Positions 52,220 to 61,591 of a stretch of 64,000 nt of DNA are shown here, one piece after another; position 1 is the first letter of the stretch, and each line of letters starts with the position of its first letter. The DNA comes from an uncultured Lachnospiraceae bacterium. Lineage in GTDB: Bacteria > Bacillota > Clostridia > Lachnospirales > Lachnospiraceae. The notes below the pieces were generated by a model that saw only the letters and a list, made by a program, of their open reading frames with translations, did not search any database and was not told the DNA's origin. A program made the position numbers and the translations under genes. The stretch is taken from NCBI GenBank assembly GCA_910587295.1, contig CAJULP010000022.1:5184-69183 (forward strand), written 5' to 3'.

Positions 52220-53233
52220 ATGACTGCCATAAAAGACATTAACGCAGCTGTTTATTTTAGAAGAAATGGTTATTTACCAATGCCAAAAGTATTACAAGTA
52301 GAAATAACAAATTATTGTCCATTAAATTGTCCACAGTGCTATAAAAAAAGGGAAACATCTGATATAAAATTAAATGTCCTTAAAGAGGTAGTAGATGAAG
52401 CGGCAGTTTTAGGGGTAAAGAGGATTATGCTTAACGGTGGCGAAACAACAATGCATCCAAACTTTTGGGAGATTGTAGAGTATATAAATAAAAATGAAAT
52501 AATACCAGTGTGTTTTACTAGTGGATTTAATGTAAATAACAAGTTTGTTGATGAAATGAGAAAATGTAAATTAGAATTGTTTTTGTCTTTTAATGGTTCC
52601 AATAATTATATTAATAGTAAGTCAAGAGATGGTTTTGATATTGCATTGAGTGCAGCTAAGATTTTATGTGAGAATCATATCAGGTATGGTGTTAATTGGG
52701 TTGCTAGACACGATAATGTAAAAGATTTTCCTAATTTGATTATATTATTAAAGAATTTAAAATGTGAAGTTGTTGAAGTGGAGTCAAATAAAGTTACTGA
52801 TACACATCGAATGGAGTCTGAGTTGACTTATGATGACTATATGTTTCTTGGCGAATTTATAAAGAAAAATACAGATTTTATAAAAGTACAGAATTGTTAT
52901 AATTTGCTGGGGAGATTGTTGTATAAATTTCCTGAAAATAGGTTATATGGTTGTCCAGCAGGAATTATGAGCATGTATGTATCTGTTGATAAAGAGTTTT
53001 CGCCATGCTCTCATTTAAATCATAGAGAAAAGTTTCCTAGTATTGCAGAATATTGGGAGAAGTCAGATGTACTCAAAGTTTTAAGAAATGTTAATCCACA
53101 TGAATTGGGACAATGTAATGAATGCGTTCATAGCTGTATTTTTTGTAGGGCAAATAGTGTAATAACAATTGACAATATATTGGCTGGAATGGATAAGTGT
53201 CCATTATATGAAAAGAAAGGAATAAGAATATGA
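52220..53233 (+). CDS. Radical SAM/SPASM protein, peptide-maturase-like
   Basis: This 337-residue radical SAM protein has the cluster motif CPLNCPQC near residues 34-41 and the SAM-binding MLNGGET. Its cysteine-rich C-terminal SPASM-like part includes GCPAGIMSMYVSVDKEFSPC and CNECVHSCIFC, which should bind auxiliary clusters. It is visibly more AT-rich than the catabolic regions. The next gene is a second radical SAM protein, and their 4-nt ATGA overlap implies coupling. A role in modifying a ribosomal peptide is inferred from the paired maturase and exporter context. Confidence 0.85.
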   Translation: MTAIKDINAAVYFRRNGYLPMPKVLQVEITNYCPLNCPQCYKKRETSDIKLNVLKEVVDEAAVLGVKRIMLNGGETTMHPNFWEIVEYINKNEIIPVCFTSGFNVNNKFVDEMRKCKLELFLSFNGSNNYINSKSRDGFDIALSAAKILCENHIRYGVNWVARHDNVKDFPNLIILLKNLKCEVVEVESNKVTDTHRMESELTYDDYMFLGEFIKKNTDFIKVQNCYNLLGRLLYKFPENRLYGCPAGIMSMYVSVDKEFSPCSHLNHREKFPSIAEYWEKSDVLKVLRNVNPHELGQCNECVHSCIFCRANSVITIDNILAGMDKCPLYEKKGIRI

Positions 53234-54536
53234 AATTTTCAAGGTATAATGTTTTTGCCCAAAATGGTGATGCTCTTTTTATTTTAAATACATTACATGG
53301 TAATTTTGCCAAAGTCATTATAGATGTTGATAAAATATATAGTGCTTTGATGGGGGATAGGGAAATCCCTCAATGTCATATAGGATTTATGAAAAAAAAT
53401 TACTTTGTTGTTGATGATGATGTTGATGAGTTTGAAGAATGCATTAAATTTAGCAGAAGTATGGTTGAGGGTGGAAATATTTTAAATTTAATAATTCTTC
53501 CTACAGAAAAATGCAATTTTAGTTGCGTATATTGCTATGAATGTCATAATGGGGAATCACTTAAAGAACATGATATTGATTTAATTGTAGAATTTGCTAA
53601 AAAACATTTGAAAGGAAAACGGGGTTTGAATGTTTCATGGTTTGGCGGAGAACCACTTATAAAAGTTTCCATGATAAGAAAATTGTCGTTAAAATTATTA
53701 GAATTATGCTATAGCTATAAGATATCTTATACGGCAGATATGACCACTAATGGTTATTTACTTGATTCTGCACTTGTAAATGAATTGAAGAAACTTCACA
53801 TATATAGTTATCAAGTAACTATTGATGGATTGTGTAATACACATGATAGGCAAAGATATTTAACGAGTGGTAAGGGAACTTGGAATAAGATAATAGAGAA
53901 CTTGAAAGATATAAAAGAAAATTGTCATTCAGGTGTAATGCGGTTTGTTATACGTACAAATATTAGTAGGGAAATATATGCGGAGTATAAAGAATTTGTA
54001 AATTTTCTTAGTAGTAATTTTAGTCGTGATTCAAGGTTTCACTTCTTGTTTCGGCCAGTATCAGATTGGGGAAATATAGATGAATCGGTGAAAGATACAT
54101 TTATTACTCAATCAGAATATGAGGAGATAATATTGTATGCGTTGAATAAAGAGCTTTTTAATGTTGCATTGCAAATTGCAATTACACCTGGCGGAAATTT
54201 ATGCTATGCATGGAAAAAAATTGTTATGTTATACGGGCAAATGGAAATGTTGGGAAATGTACAGTTCTTATAGATGATGAAGTTAATCAAATAGGGCATA
54301 TTTCTGGGAAGATTTCTAATGATAAGTTTTGGGTATATAATTAAAAAAATAAGCCATCAAAATGTATTGAATGCCCTAAGTATCCGATTTGTTTAAAGGT
54401 AAAATGTAAGATGCCAGATAGCATAAAATGCGATAATTTTGTAAGTAATATGGAAAAATATTTGCCCATGATAGCAGATGAAAGGTATGGTTGTATATTA
54501 TATGGAGGGGAAGAAAAATGCGAGACGAAATCTTAA
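53230..54536 (+). pseudogene. Radical SAM/SPASM peptide maturase, frameshifted
   Basis: The first 340 residues are good: an N-terminal recognition-type region, then the cluster motif CNFSCVYCYEC near residue 95 and VSWFGGEPL. At the seven-A tract 54214-54220 the frame is lost and the open reading frame ends at 54273. The missing SPASM part continues in the -1 frame (CYVIRANGNVGKCTV...CPKYPICLKVKCK) to 54536, but has one in-frame TAA at 54342. Read through, it resembles six-Cys or Cys-rich peptide maturases. Either a dead gene or one needing slippage plus readthrough; decay is more likely. Confidence 0.8.
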
Positions 54537-54995
54537 AGAGGGTACTAGAAGTTTTTGATAAATGTGGGGTAGAAATGATACCAGGATATATATGATATAC
54601 TTATTACTGGATCACAGTCGAATACAATTCCATATACCAATTTTTTGGGTGATAATATCACTGTTGCACAAAGTGCTTTTTTACAAGGAACTGCTCCAGA
54701 TGCTGTTATCTTAACTGTTTCCCTGGAAGATGATATATCATATATTTTTCGCACAATAAATCACATAGAAGCATATGTAAACACTAAAGTAGTGGCAGTA
54801 GTTATATTTCCGTTAAAACGAAAATTGCTGGCTGGGGGGATGCTTGGTTATGAGAATATTGCGGGTACGGAGGAGATGAAAGATAAAATAAATAAAATAA
54901 AAGAGATATTTTGTGGTTTTGTTGTTGAAAACAATAATGTTAGTAACGAATTGTGTGAGATTTTAATAGAATATTTAGCGCAGGAGAATGTTTAA
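54518..54995 (+). pseudogene. Peptide-maturation-like accessory protein, frameshifted
   Basis: Frame one gives MRDEILKRVLEVFDKCGVEMI and stops at 54595. A second frame, open from 54579 to 54995, continues with DILITGSQSNTIPYTNFLG, PDAVILTVSLEDDISYIF and VAVVIFPLKRKLL. The change occurs near 54579. The C-terminal half reminds me of the 'peptide maturation system' proteins found beside Cys-rich peptide radical SAM maturases (TIGR04066); this is recall only and needs a profile search. Confidence 0.55.
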
Positions 54996-56799
54996 AATGA
55001 TTAAAAATATTGGAAAATGTTGTAAAATGGTTGTTTTTGCAGCGCCAATTTATGTTTTATTAAACCTATTTATCTTGATGGCGGTATCGTTAGCCCAAGT
55101 AGGGTCAGGCTATGCCATGGGGGTGGTTACAGAGGCGATTTTGGAATCCGGCGGGGTATTTTCCAGGGAAGTGTGGCTTCCTGTCTTGTTTTTTGCGGTA
55201 ATGATCACGATTGGCGGAAACCCAGAAAATTTTAAAAATATGATGGTTGCCCTGTATACGAACAAGGCGCGGAAGATTTTTTCAAAGATATTCATGCTTA
55301 GGGCGTTTGAAGAAAAACAGGATAGTTATTATGACAGCAAATATTTAGATGAATATATGTTTGTGAGGAACAACATTGAGAGTACGACACGGGTGACGGC
55401 GACTCTTTTCAATAAGCTGGCTGGCGTTGTCATTACAATATTTATGACAGGATTTGCGATTATCAGGATCAGCCCTGTTATTCTTGTTTTCATTTTACTG
55501 CAGGCAGTGCTGATTCTCATAATCAATAACCAGATTGTAAAGAAAAAGATGGTTTTAAACAGGAAGTATGTATCGGCGGAGAGGAAAACAGAGTACTATA
55601 AGGACATTCTTTCCGCCAAAAAGCATGCAAAAGAAATCCGAATTTTGAACTTGCAGGACTTTTTCCTGAAAAAATGGGGGAAGGTATTTTTGGATTTCTC
55701 GGAAGCCAAATACCGTTTTGAGATTAAAGCGAAATTGGTGGCAGCGGTTCCATCCCTAGCAAGACAGATTTGTCTGGCAGGCCTGACGATATATTATTTG
55801 TTCCTTGTTTCTCAAAAAGTGATGTCAGTCAGTGATTTTGTGTTTGTCAATGCAGTCATGTGGATTATGGTAGGCAATATTAACAGTTTTGTCTATTTGC
55901 TCGGGCATGACCTGCAGGAGGATATGCTTTACGTTGACAGGTATTTAAATTTTATCGGAGATTATGAGGAATATCTGGGCAGGATGCGGGAAACGGACAG
56001 TTGTAAGGAGAAAGCAGTTCCAGAGTCGGAATTTGAGGAAATGGAACTGAGGGATATTTATTATGCTTATCCAAATCAGGAGAATACTGCTCTTCGGGGG
56101 GTTAATCTGAAACTCCACAGTGGGGAGATCGTATGTCTGCTTGGATATAATGGGAGTGGGAAAAGTACGCTTTCAAAGATCATGTGTGGGGTTCTGCGGG
56201 ATTATAAAGGTGAAGTGATTTTAAATGGAAAGGATATAAAAACGCTGGATCAGGAGCAATACTATAAGTATTTTGGTGTGGGATTTCAGGACTTTACGCG
56301 GTTTAGTGTTTCGCTTTATGAAAATGTAGGAGTTGGCTGTATTGAAAAGCTTGAGGAAGGCAGGGAAGTTGAGAAGGCATTAAAAAAGGGGAATCTCACG
56401 GATTTGGCCGCAGGGCTTACAAATGGTGAGATGACCCTTCTGGGAAAAGAATATGACGCTGCAGGACAGGAACTGAGCGGCGGACAATGGCAAAGGATTG
56501 CGTTGGCCAGAGCTTATATGGGAGAACCATGGCTGATTGTGTTAGATGAGCCTACGGCATCTATAGACCCAATGGAGGAATTGCGGCTTCTGCAAAATTT
56601 TAAAGAGATTATTGGAAACCGGGCGGCTCTGCTTGTTTCCCACCGTATTGGGTTTGCCCGTCTTGCGGACCGGATTTATCTGATGCAGGACGGACAGATC
56701 CTTGAGGAGGGAAGCCATGAGGAACTGATCCAAAAAAGAGGGATGTATTTTGACATGTTTATGACCCAGAAAGATTTATATGAGGAAGCAGTGGTATGA
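54988..56799 (+). CDS. ABC exporter half-transporter 1
   Basis: This 603-residue fused permease/ATPase has about six membrane helices in residues 1-310 and an ATPase domain from about 350: Walker A GYNGSGKSTLSK, signature LSGGQWQR, Walker B LIVLDEPTASID. It starts 8 nt before the end of the broken accessory gene. Base composition changes within its first 100 bases, from the AT-rich upstream island to a more GC-rich sequence. With the next gene it forms a probable heterodimeric exporter, perhaps for a peptide. Confidence 0.9.
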   Translation: MFKMIKNIGKCCKMVVFAAPIYVLLNLFILMAVSLAQVGSGYAMGVVTEAILESGGVFSREVWLPVLFFAVMITIGGNPENFKNMMVALYTNKARKIFSKIFMLRAFEEKQDSYYDSKYLDEYMFVRNNIESTTRVTATLFNKLAGVVITIFMTGFAIIRISPVILVFILLQAVLILIINNQIVKKKMVLNRKYVSAERKTEYYKDILSAKKHAKEIRILNLQDFFLKKWGKVFLDFSEAKYRFEIKAKLVAAVPSLARQICLAGLTIYYLFLVSQKVMSVSDFVFVNAVMWIMVGNINSFVYLLGHDLQEDMLYVDRYLNFIGDYEEYLGRMRETDSCKEKAVPESEFEEMELRDIYYAYPNQENTALRGVNLKLHSGEIVCLLGYNGSGKSTLSKIMCGVLRDYKGEVILNGKDIKTLDQEQYYKYFGVGFQDFTRFSVSLYENVGVGCIEKLEEGREVEKALKKGNLTDLAAGLTNGEMTLLGKEYDAAGQELSGGQWQRIALARAYMGEPWLIVLDEPTASIDPMEELRLLQNFKEIIGNRAALLVSHRIGFARLADRIYLMQDGQILEEGSHEELIQKRGMYFDMFMTQKDLYEEAVV

Positions 56800-58559
56800 A
56801 AAAGAAAAGTGAAACAATGGGGATATGGAAAGCACTAAAAAAAGTCAATTCTTTTGTTTTTGTCAATGCGCCTTTTTGGTATCTGACATACATAGTAATC
56901 AGCGTTTTGTTGACAGGGGCGGCTTTTTTGAATTTATATTTTGCGGAGTATACAACGAGCAGTGCATGGAAACTTTTTACCGGGCAGGCCGCTTTTCCGC
57001 AGGTGATGTCTATGGTTCTATGGTTGTCTGCTGGTTTGCTGGCATTTTTGGCGCTGCGGATTGTTGGGGAGATAGTATGGGAAAAGTTACGTTTGAAAAC
57101 CAGATATCATTTTGAGAAGAATCTTTTGGACCAGACTTCTCGTGTTCAATATGATTATTATGAGTCTCATGACAATAATCTGGATATTTATAATGTGTGC
57201 ACAAAAAGCTTTGCGGCTTTTGAAAACTATATAAAAAGTACGGTTTTGTATGTCACGATGATCCCATTGGTTGCGATTTATGCATGGTATCTGGCACAGA
57301 TTAACCCGGTCATGGTGTTGGTTTATCTTTTTTTGTCAATAGCATTGAGTTTATTTTCGGGGAAGATTTTTGGGCAGCTTGGTGATATGTGGCAGGAAAT
57401 ACAGCCCTTTGCACAGCGTCAGAAATACTTTTTTTCAATTGGTTCGGAAAAGGACAGCCATCAGGAATGCCAGTCGTGCAGGCTGTATCCCTATATTGCG
57501 GGAAAATGGAATATGGCCTACGATGAAGAATATAAAATAAGAATCAAAATATTCAGCAGATATGAAATCAGTATGCAGACGGTCAGGCTTATTTACAATC
57601 TGCCGTATATTATGATGCTGACGTTCGTGGTATATGAAATAGTGCAGGGTCGGCATGAAATTGGTTTTCTCGCCATGGCAAATGGACTTTTAAACAATAT
57701 TATTGATTCTGTTGAACTCTTGCAGGAAAATATTGCGCAGAACCAGCAAGATAAGGAATTTGTGGGGAAATTTGAAAAGGTACTGGGTATGCACCGGGAT
57801 AAGGGGCGGCAGGATGAAAATGCGCAGGGATGCGAGCTTGTGCTTGCGGATGTCAGGTATCGATATCCTCAAGCTTCTTCTTATGCATTGGAAGGGATTA
57901 CTTTTCAGGTGGCAAAAGGGGAAAAAATAGCCCTGGTAGGTGTCAATGGCAGCGGGAAAACGACCTGCATGATGATAGTTTTAGGGCTTCTTCACGGACA
58001 GGGGAATCAACGGCTGTTCAAAAACGGAAGACCGCAGCGAGAGCTTATTTCCTGCATTTTACAGGATTTTGCGCAGTATCAGATGAGTATCCGCGAAAAC
58101 ATACAGGCAGGGTGCATCGGGAAGGCGCTGACGGATGATGAAGTATATGGGCTTTTACATGCCGTAGGGATGGAAGAATTTGTGAGAAGGCAGGAAAAAG
58201 GGCTGGATACCATGTTAGGGCAGCTGGGGGATGGGATAGATTTGTCAAAGGGGCAATGGCAGAGGATAGCCATTGCAAGGCTTTTGGCAAACCCGGCGGC
58301 AGAGCTGTGGATATTGGATGAACCCACTGCCTATTTAGATCCTATGACGGAGATTGAAATTTATCGGCTGATCCAGGAATTATCCGGAGACAGGGCGGTA
58401 ATATTTATTTCACACCGATTAGGATTTGTACGGAATGCGGACAGAATTATTGTTTTTGAAAAGGGAAAGGTGGCATTATCCGGAAAACACGCAGAGTTAA
58501 TGGAACAAGGGGGGATTTATGCGGAAATGTATGAGAGTCAGAAGCAATGGTATCGTTGA
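56796..58559 (+). CDS. ABC exporter half-transporter 2
   Basis: This 587-residue partner of the previous gene overlaps it by ATGA. Membrane helices are in residues 15-300; the ATPase has Walker A GVNGSGKTTC, signature LSKGQWQR (Gly to Lys in the third position) and Walker B LWILDEPTAYLD. No peptidase C39 domain is present, so leader removal would need another protein. Confidence 0.9.
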   Translation: MKKKSETMGIWKALKKVNSFVFVNAPFWYLTYIVISVLLTGAAFLNLYFAEYTTSSAWKLFTGQAAFPQVMSMVLWLSAGLLAFLALRIVGEIVWEKLRLKTRYHFEKNLLDQTSRVQYDYYESHDNNLDIYNVCTKSFAAFENYIKSTVLYVTMIPLVAIYAWYLAQINPVMVLVYLFLSIALSLFSGKIFGQLGDMWQEIQPFAQRQKYFFSIGSEKDSHQECQSCRLYPYIAGKWNMAYDEEYKIRIKIFSRYEISMQTVRLIYNLPYIMMLTFVVYEIVQGRHEIGFLAMANGLLNNIIDSVELLQENIAQNQQDKEFVGKFEKVLGMHRDKGRQDENAQGCELVLADVRYRYPQASSYALEGITFQVAKGEKIALVGVNGSGKTTCMMIVLGLLHGQGNQRLFKNGRPQRELISCILQDFAQYQMSIRENIQAGCIGKALTDDEVYGLLHAVGMEEFVRRQEKGLDTMLGQLGDGIDLSKGQWQRIAIARLLANPAAELWILDEPTAYLDPMTEIEIYRLIQELSGDRAVIFISHRLGFVRNADRIIVFEKGKVALSGKHAELMEQGGIYAEMYESQKQWYR

Positions 58560-58637
58560 ACGGTGAGTGAAATTTGTAAAAGGAATACGTTTGGGTATTG
58601 ATAATTAGGGATTGAGATAAGTAATAGGGAAGCGAAT

Positions 58638-59189
58638 GTGGTAAAGAATATGCAAGGAACATATATGTTGGATGTCTCAAAAAATGTTTTACATACTTAT
58701 TTATGGTATGCATTAAAATTTTCTATATTGGAGCAGCCGCAATATAAACAATGGTATCATTCATATTTTCTAAATCCGGTAATTTATGCATATAGAGGAA
58801 GAAATGATTATAAAATTGATTATTGTGAATATTTTGACGAAATGAAAGTTTTTGCTGAGGTGTTAGATATTGAAGAATATACTGATAGGAATTGTGTAAA
58901 ATCTTATGTGGGAGATTTTTTTAGGTGTTGCCTGATAGAAGGGAAATATATTGAAATAGAATTAGATTTTTTTTATATTGAAGAGTATGGTGAAAGGCAT
59001 TATACTCATCCTTTGCTTATATATGGATATGAAGATAAGACTTATTATGCATTAGGTTTTAACCGTAACAATGTTTTTGCTTTTTTTACTTTATCAGAAC
59101 GTGAACTTGTGGAAGCATATTATAGCGCTGTCGAAATGAACTATACAAAGGAAAATATGGTAGATAAATATGCGTACCATCTTCTGTAA
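58638..59189 (+). CDS. Unknown 183-residue protein of the exporter cluster
   Basis: I do not assign a family. AT-rich, soluble, rich in Tyr and Phe, with no signal peptide. THPLLIYGYEDKTYYALGFN recalls the C-terminal part of papain-fold (BtrH-like) proteins seen next to peptide and antibiotic genes, but no catalytic Cys is obvious. GTG 58638 has AGGGA 7 nt upstream. It and the next small gene may be two pieces of one longer ancestral protein. Confidence 0.65.
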   Translation: MVKNMQGTYMLDVSKNVLHTYLWYALKFSILEQPQYKQWYHSYFLNPVIYAYRGRNDYKIDYCEYFDEMKVFAEVLDIEEYTDRNCVKSYVGDFFRCCLIEGKYIEIELDFFYIEEYGERHYTHPLLIYGYEDKTYYALGFNRNNVFAFFTLSERELVEAYYSAVEMNYTKENMVDKYAYHLL

Positions 59190-59203
59190 AATTTCCAGGT
59201 GGC

Positions 59204-59575
59204 ATGAATGAAAAAGCAAAAATTGTTACTGGAAGGAAGACGGGGGTTAAACTGCTCAATTCCGTGATAAATGACACTGCATTAGCTATAGATTATAGGG
59301 CATTTCATTTTCTGGCGGAGCATAAATTGAAGCTGTCAGAAGCGTTCCGGTTTTGGGGGAATGGGCTAAAAGTTAGTAGTAGCTTGATTGAGGACTTGCA
59401 AAACATAGCTAATCAGTACGAGTGTTTGCGGTTGCGGGTATTAAAAGACACGCATAAAAATGTGCATATAAATATTTTCAAAAATAGGGATTATTTATAT
59501 AAGTGCCTGAAAAATTTAGAAGAGTTGGAAAATGAAGAAAGTAAAATACTAAAAGAGATGTTATTAAATTATTAA
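59204..59575 (+). CDS. Unknown 123-residue helical protein
   Basis: Helical, basic and soluble, with no known motif. The text FHFLAEHKLKLSEAF and a C-terminal ELENEESKILKEM suggest a coiled region. It follows the preceding gene by 14 nt and is the last gene of the AT-rich cluster. It may be the C-terminal part of a protein whose first half is the preceding gene. Confidence 0.6.
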   Translation: MNEKAKIVTGRKTGVKLLNSVINDTALAIDYRAFHFLAEHKLKLSEAFRFWGNGLKVSSSLIEDLQNIANQYECLRLRVLKDTHKNVHINIFKNRDYLYKCLKNLEELENEESKILKEMLLNY

Positions 59576-59939
59576 TTCATTCATTGAGTTTTCGCAAAGT
59601 ATAATGAAAAAATGGATATGCCTACTCAGGGAACTGGATAATCGGTCTACAATGTTTGCTTTTTAGATGGTTCGTGAAGCTGGTCTACAACGTCGGTCAG
59701 AAGGCAGCTTCTAGAAGCCAATATACCATAAGTGATGTTAACGGCAAATTTCTTTTCGGGTTTTAAAATTTTATGAAAAAGCTAAAATTTTTCGTTTTAA
59801 AGTGTAAGTATTTGATGTGGAATAAGCCATAAGGTGTTGTTGCTAACTTCATATGCCCTCAGACTGATTTATTATGGTACAGTAGCTTGCGTCTGGCGGT
59901 CATGTGGATAAAAGTGCGGAAACTCAAGAATGAGCTGAT
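59576..59939. other. Gene-free stretch with possible remnants
   Basis: No convincing gene is seen. A short frame near 59670-59760 reads LVYNVGQKAASRSQYTISD and may be a remnant of coding sequence; a 19-codon ATG frame near 59773 (MKKLKFFVLKCKYL) has no ribosome site. I see no magnesium (M-box) riboswitch before the MgtC-like gene. Confidence 0.5.
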
Positions 59940-59969
59940 TTGACAAAACTGCATGACATATTGTACTAT
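59940..59969 (+). promoter_or_regulatory. Promoter of the MgtC-like gene
   Basis: TTGACA (59940-59945), an 18-bp spacer and TACTAT (59964-59969) lie just 23 nt upstream of ATG 59993, giving a very short leader that includes AAAGGAG. Confidence 0.6.
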
Positions 59970-59992
59970 TACTTCCAAAGGAGATGGTACAT

Positions 59993-60685
59993 ATGGAAAA
60001 TGCAGCACAGATGGCATCGGAGCTTTCATTTACTTCCGTTATTTTGCGGCTTGCGCTTGCGACGCTGATTGGCACTTTGGTAGGAACGGAGCGCAGCAGC
60101 AGGGGGCGGAACGCCGGGGTAAAGACCCATGCGCTGGTATGTATGGGGGCGGCGCTTGTGATGCTGACAAGTGAATATATGAGAGTCAGTCTGGGAAATC
60201 CGGGTGATATGGCAAGGCTCGGGGCGCAGGTAATAAGCGGCGTTGGCTTTTTGGGAGCGGGAACGATCATGGTCACGGGCCGCAGTCATATAAGAGGGCT
60301 TACTACGGCGGCCGGGCTTTGGGTGTGTGCCTGCGAAGGGCTTGCGGTAGGGATTGGATTCTGGAAAGGAGCGGTTGTGGCACTGGCGTTTATCATGCTC
60401 ACTGTGCGCGTTCTTGTGAAACTGGATCTTAAGATGCACCGCAATGCCAAATCCTTTGGGCTTTATGTGGAATTTAATGAGGGCACGGATGTAAGGAAGT
60501 TTATGCAGGATATCAGCCTTAGGAATGCCGCCACATTGAAAAATATTGAGGTGGAAAAGGGGAGGATTGATTCTCACGACCAGGCAGTGGTGGTGGGTTT
60601 TGAAATGTACAGGGGAAAAGACCGTCCGGACTTCATCCAGTGGATCCGGGAGCGAAAATATGTGTTATTTGTAGAAGAATTATGA
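59993..60685 (+). CDS. MgtC/SapB-family membrane protein
   Basis: This 230-residue protein has an N-terminal MgtC domain of four to five helices (LALATLIGTLVGTERSSRGRNAGVKTHALVCMGAALVM; GFLGAGTIMV; GLTTAAGLWVCACEG) and a C-terminal ACT-like cytosolic part from about residue 155. MgtC proteins affect membrane potential or ATP synthase under magnesium limitation in other bacteria. ATG 59993 is 9 nt after AAAGGAG; ATG 59984 directly abuts it. A hairpin at 60711-60743 follows. Confidence 0.9.
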   Translation: MENAAQMASELSFTSVILRLALATLIGTLVGTERSSRGRNAGVKTHALVCMGAALVMLTSEYMRVSLGNPGDMARLGAQVISGVGFLGAGTIMVTGRSHIRGLTTAAGLWVCACEGLAVGIGFWKGAVVALAFIMLTVRVLVKLDLKMHRNAKSFGLYVEFNEGTDVRKFMQDISLRNAATLKNIEVEKGRIDSHDQAVVVGFEMYRGKDRPDFIQWIRERKYVLFVEEL

Positions 60686-60710
60686 TTCTATTCGGGATAT
60701 GGAGTGAGAA

Positions 60711-60747
60711 GAAAGCATTTGGGCTTAGAACCTAAATGCTTTCCTGA
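60711..60747 (+). terminator. Hairpin after the MgtC-like gene
   Basis: GAAAGCATTT pairs with AAATGCTTTC around a 13-nt loop. Only a weak T-run follows, so termination may be partial. Confidence 0.6.
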
Positions 60748-60804
60748 GTTTTGCGCGTTTATATCAGTACAGATGTTACCTTGAGCTAACGGACGGAAGA
60801 AAAT

Positions 60805-61575
60805 ATGGCTTTTATCATTATTGCATTTAAAAGTAAAATTACATACCGCAGCGCAGTCCTTTTTTCAGTCATTGGATCCATTATCGACATTTTCATTAAG
60901 ATTGCCCTTTGGGCATACCTGTACCGGCAGGACAAGGGAATGACGGAGTATATGGTCATGTACACAGTATTGTCAAGTATGATCGGGATGCTTTATGTGA
61001 ATAACATCTCAGGCAAGATTGGGGATAAGATCATAAATGGAACGATTGCCATTGACCTTCTTAGGCCTATGCGCTTTCTAATGAGCAGTTACATGCAGTG
61101 CCTTGGGGAAATGCTGGCAAATCTGCTGATGAAAGGGATACCTGTTTTGCTGGTATTCGGGATATATTTGTGGAGATATTCCGGGCATATCGTATATGCA
61201 CAAGTGCCGGCTGCAATAGTGGCAATGATTTTGGGGCATATCTTATATATGCAGATATTTATGATGATCGGGCTGATGGCTGCGGTGTTTATGGAAATAT
61301 GGGCTTTTCACAGGATCATGAATGATATCATATTATTTCTGTCCGGATCCTTTATACCGTTAAGCCTTTTTCCGGATGGGTTGGGCAGGCTGAATTCTTA
61401 TCTGCCATTCCGGTTCTTATTTTCTTTTCCCCTGGAACTTTTATTGGGGAAAACGGATCTGGTGGCGGTATCACGCAACTTTGTGACATTAGGTGCCTGG
61501 ATAGTGTTTTTAGGGTTACTCATATGGGGGATGAACCGCCGGATGATGGCTAAACTGGTGATTCAGGGCGGATGA
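60805..61575 (+). CDS. ABC-2 type permease, DUF990 family (first)
   Basis: This 256-residue membrane protein has six helices; the N-terminal AFKSKITYRSAVLFSVIGSI and RPMRFLMSSY match the ABC-2 DUF990 exporters. It is followed at 16 nt by a second family member and then by an ATPase, the standard three-gene set. Such exporters have been linked to viologen, drug or lipid-type substrates; the substrate here is unknown. Confidence 0.87.
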   Translation: MAFIIIAFKSKITYRSAVLFSVIGSIIDIFIKIALWAYLYRQDKGMTEYMVMYTVLSSMIGMLYVNNISGKIGDKIINGTIAIDLLRPMRFLMSSYMQCLGEMLANLLMKGIPVLLVFGIYLWRYSGHIVYAQVPAAIVAMILGHILYMQIFMMIGLMAAVFMEIWAFHRIMNDIILFLSGSFIPLSLFPDGLGRLNSYLPFRFLFSFPLELLLGKTDLVAVSRNFVTLGAWIVFLGLLIWGMNRRMMAKLVIQGG

Positions 61576-61591
61576 TGGGGATGACAGAACC

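Noticed and set aside
59576..59992. Possible magnesium riboswitch before the MgtC-like gene
   Set aside because: No M-box elements are seen, and the promoter lies only 23 nt before the start codon, leaving no room for a riboswitch in the leader.
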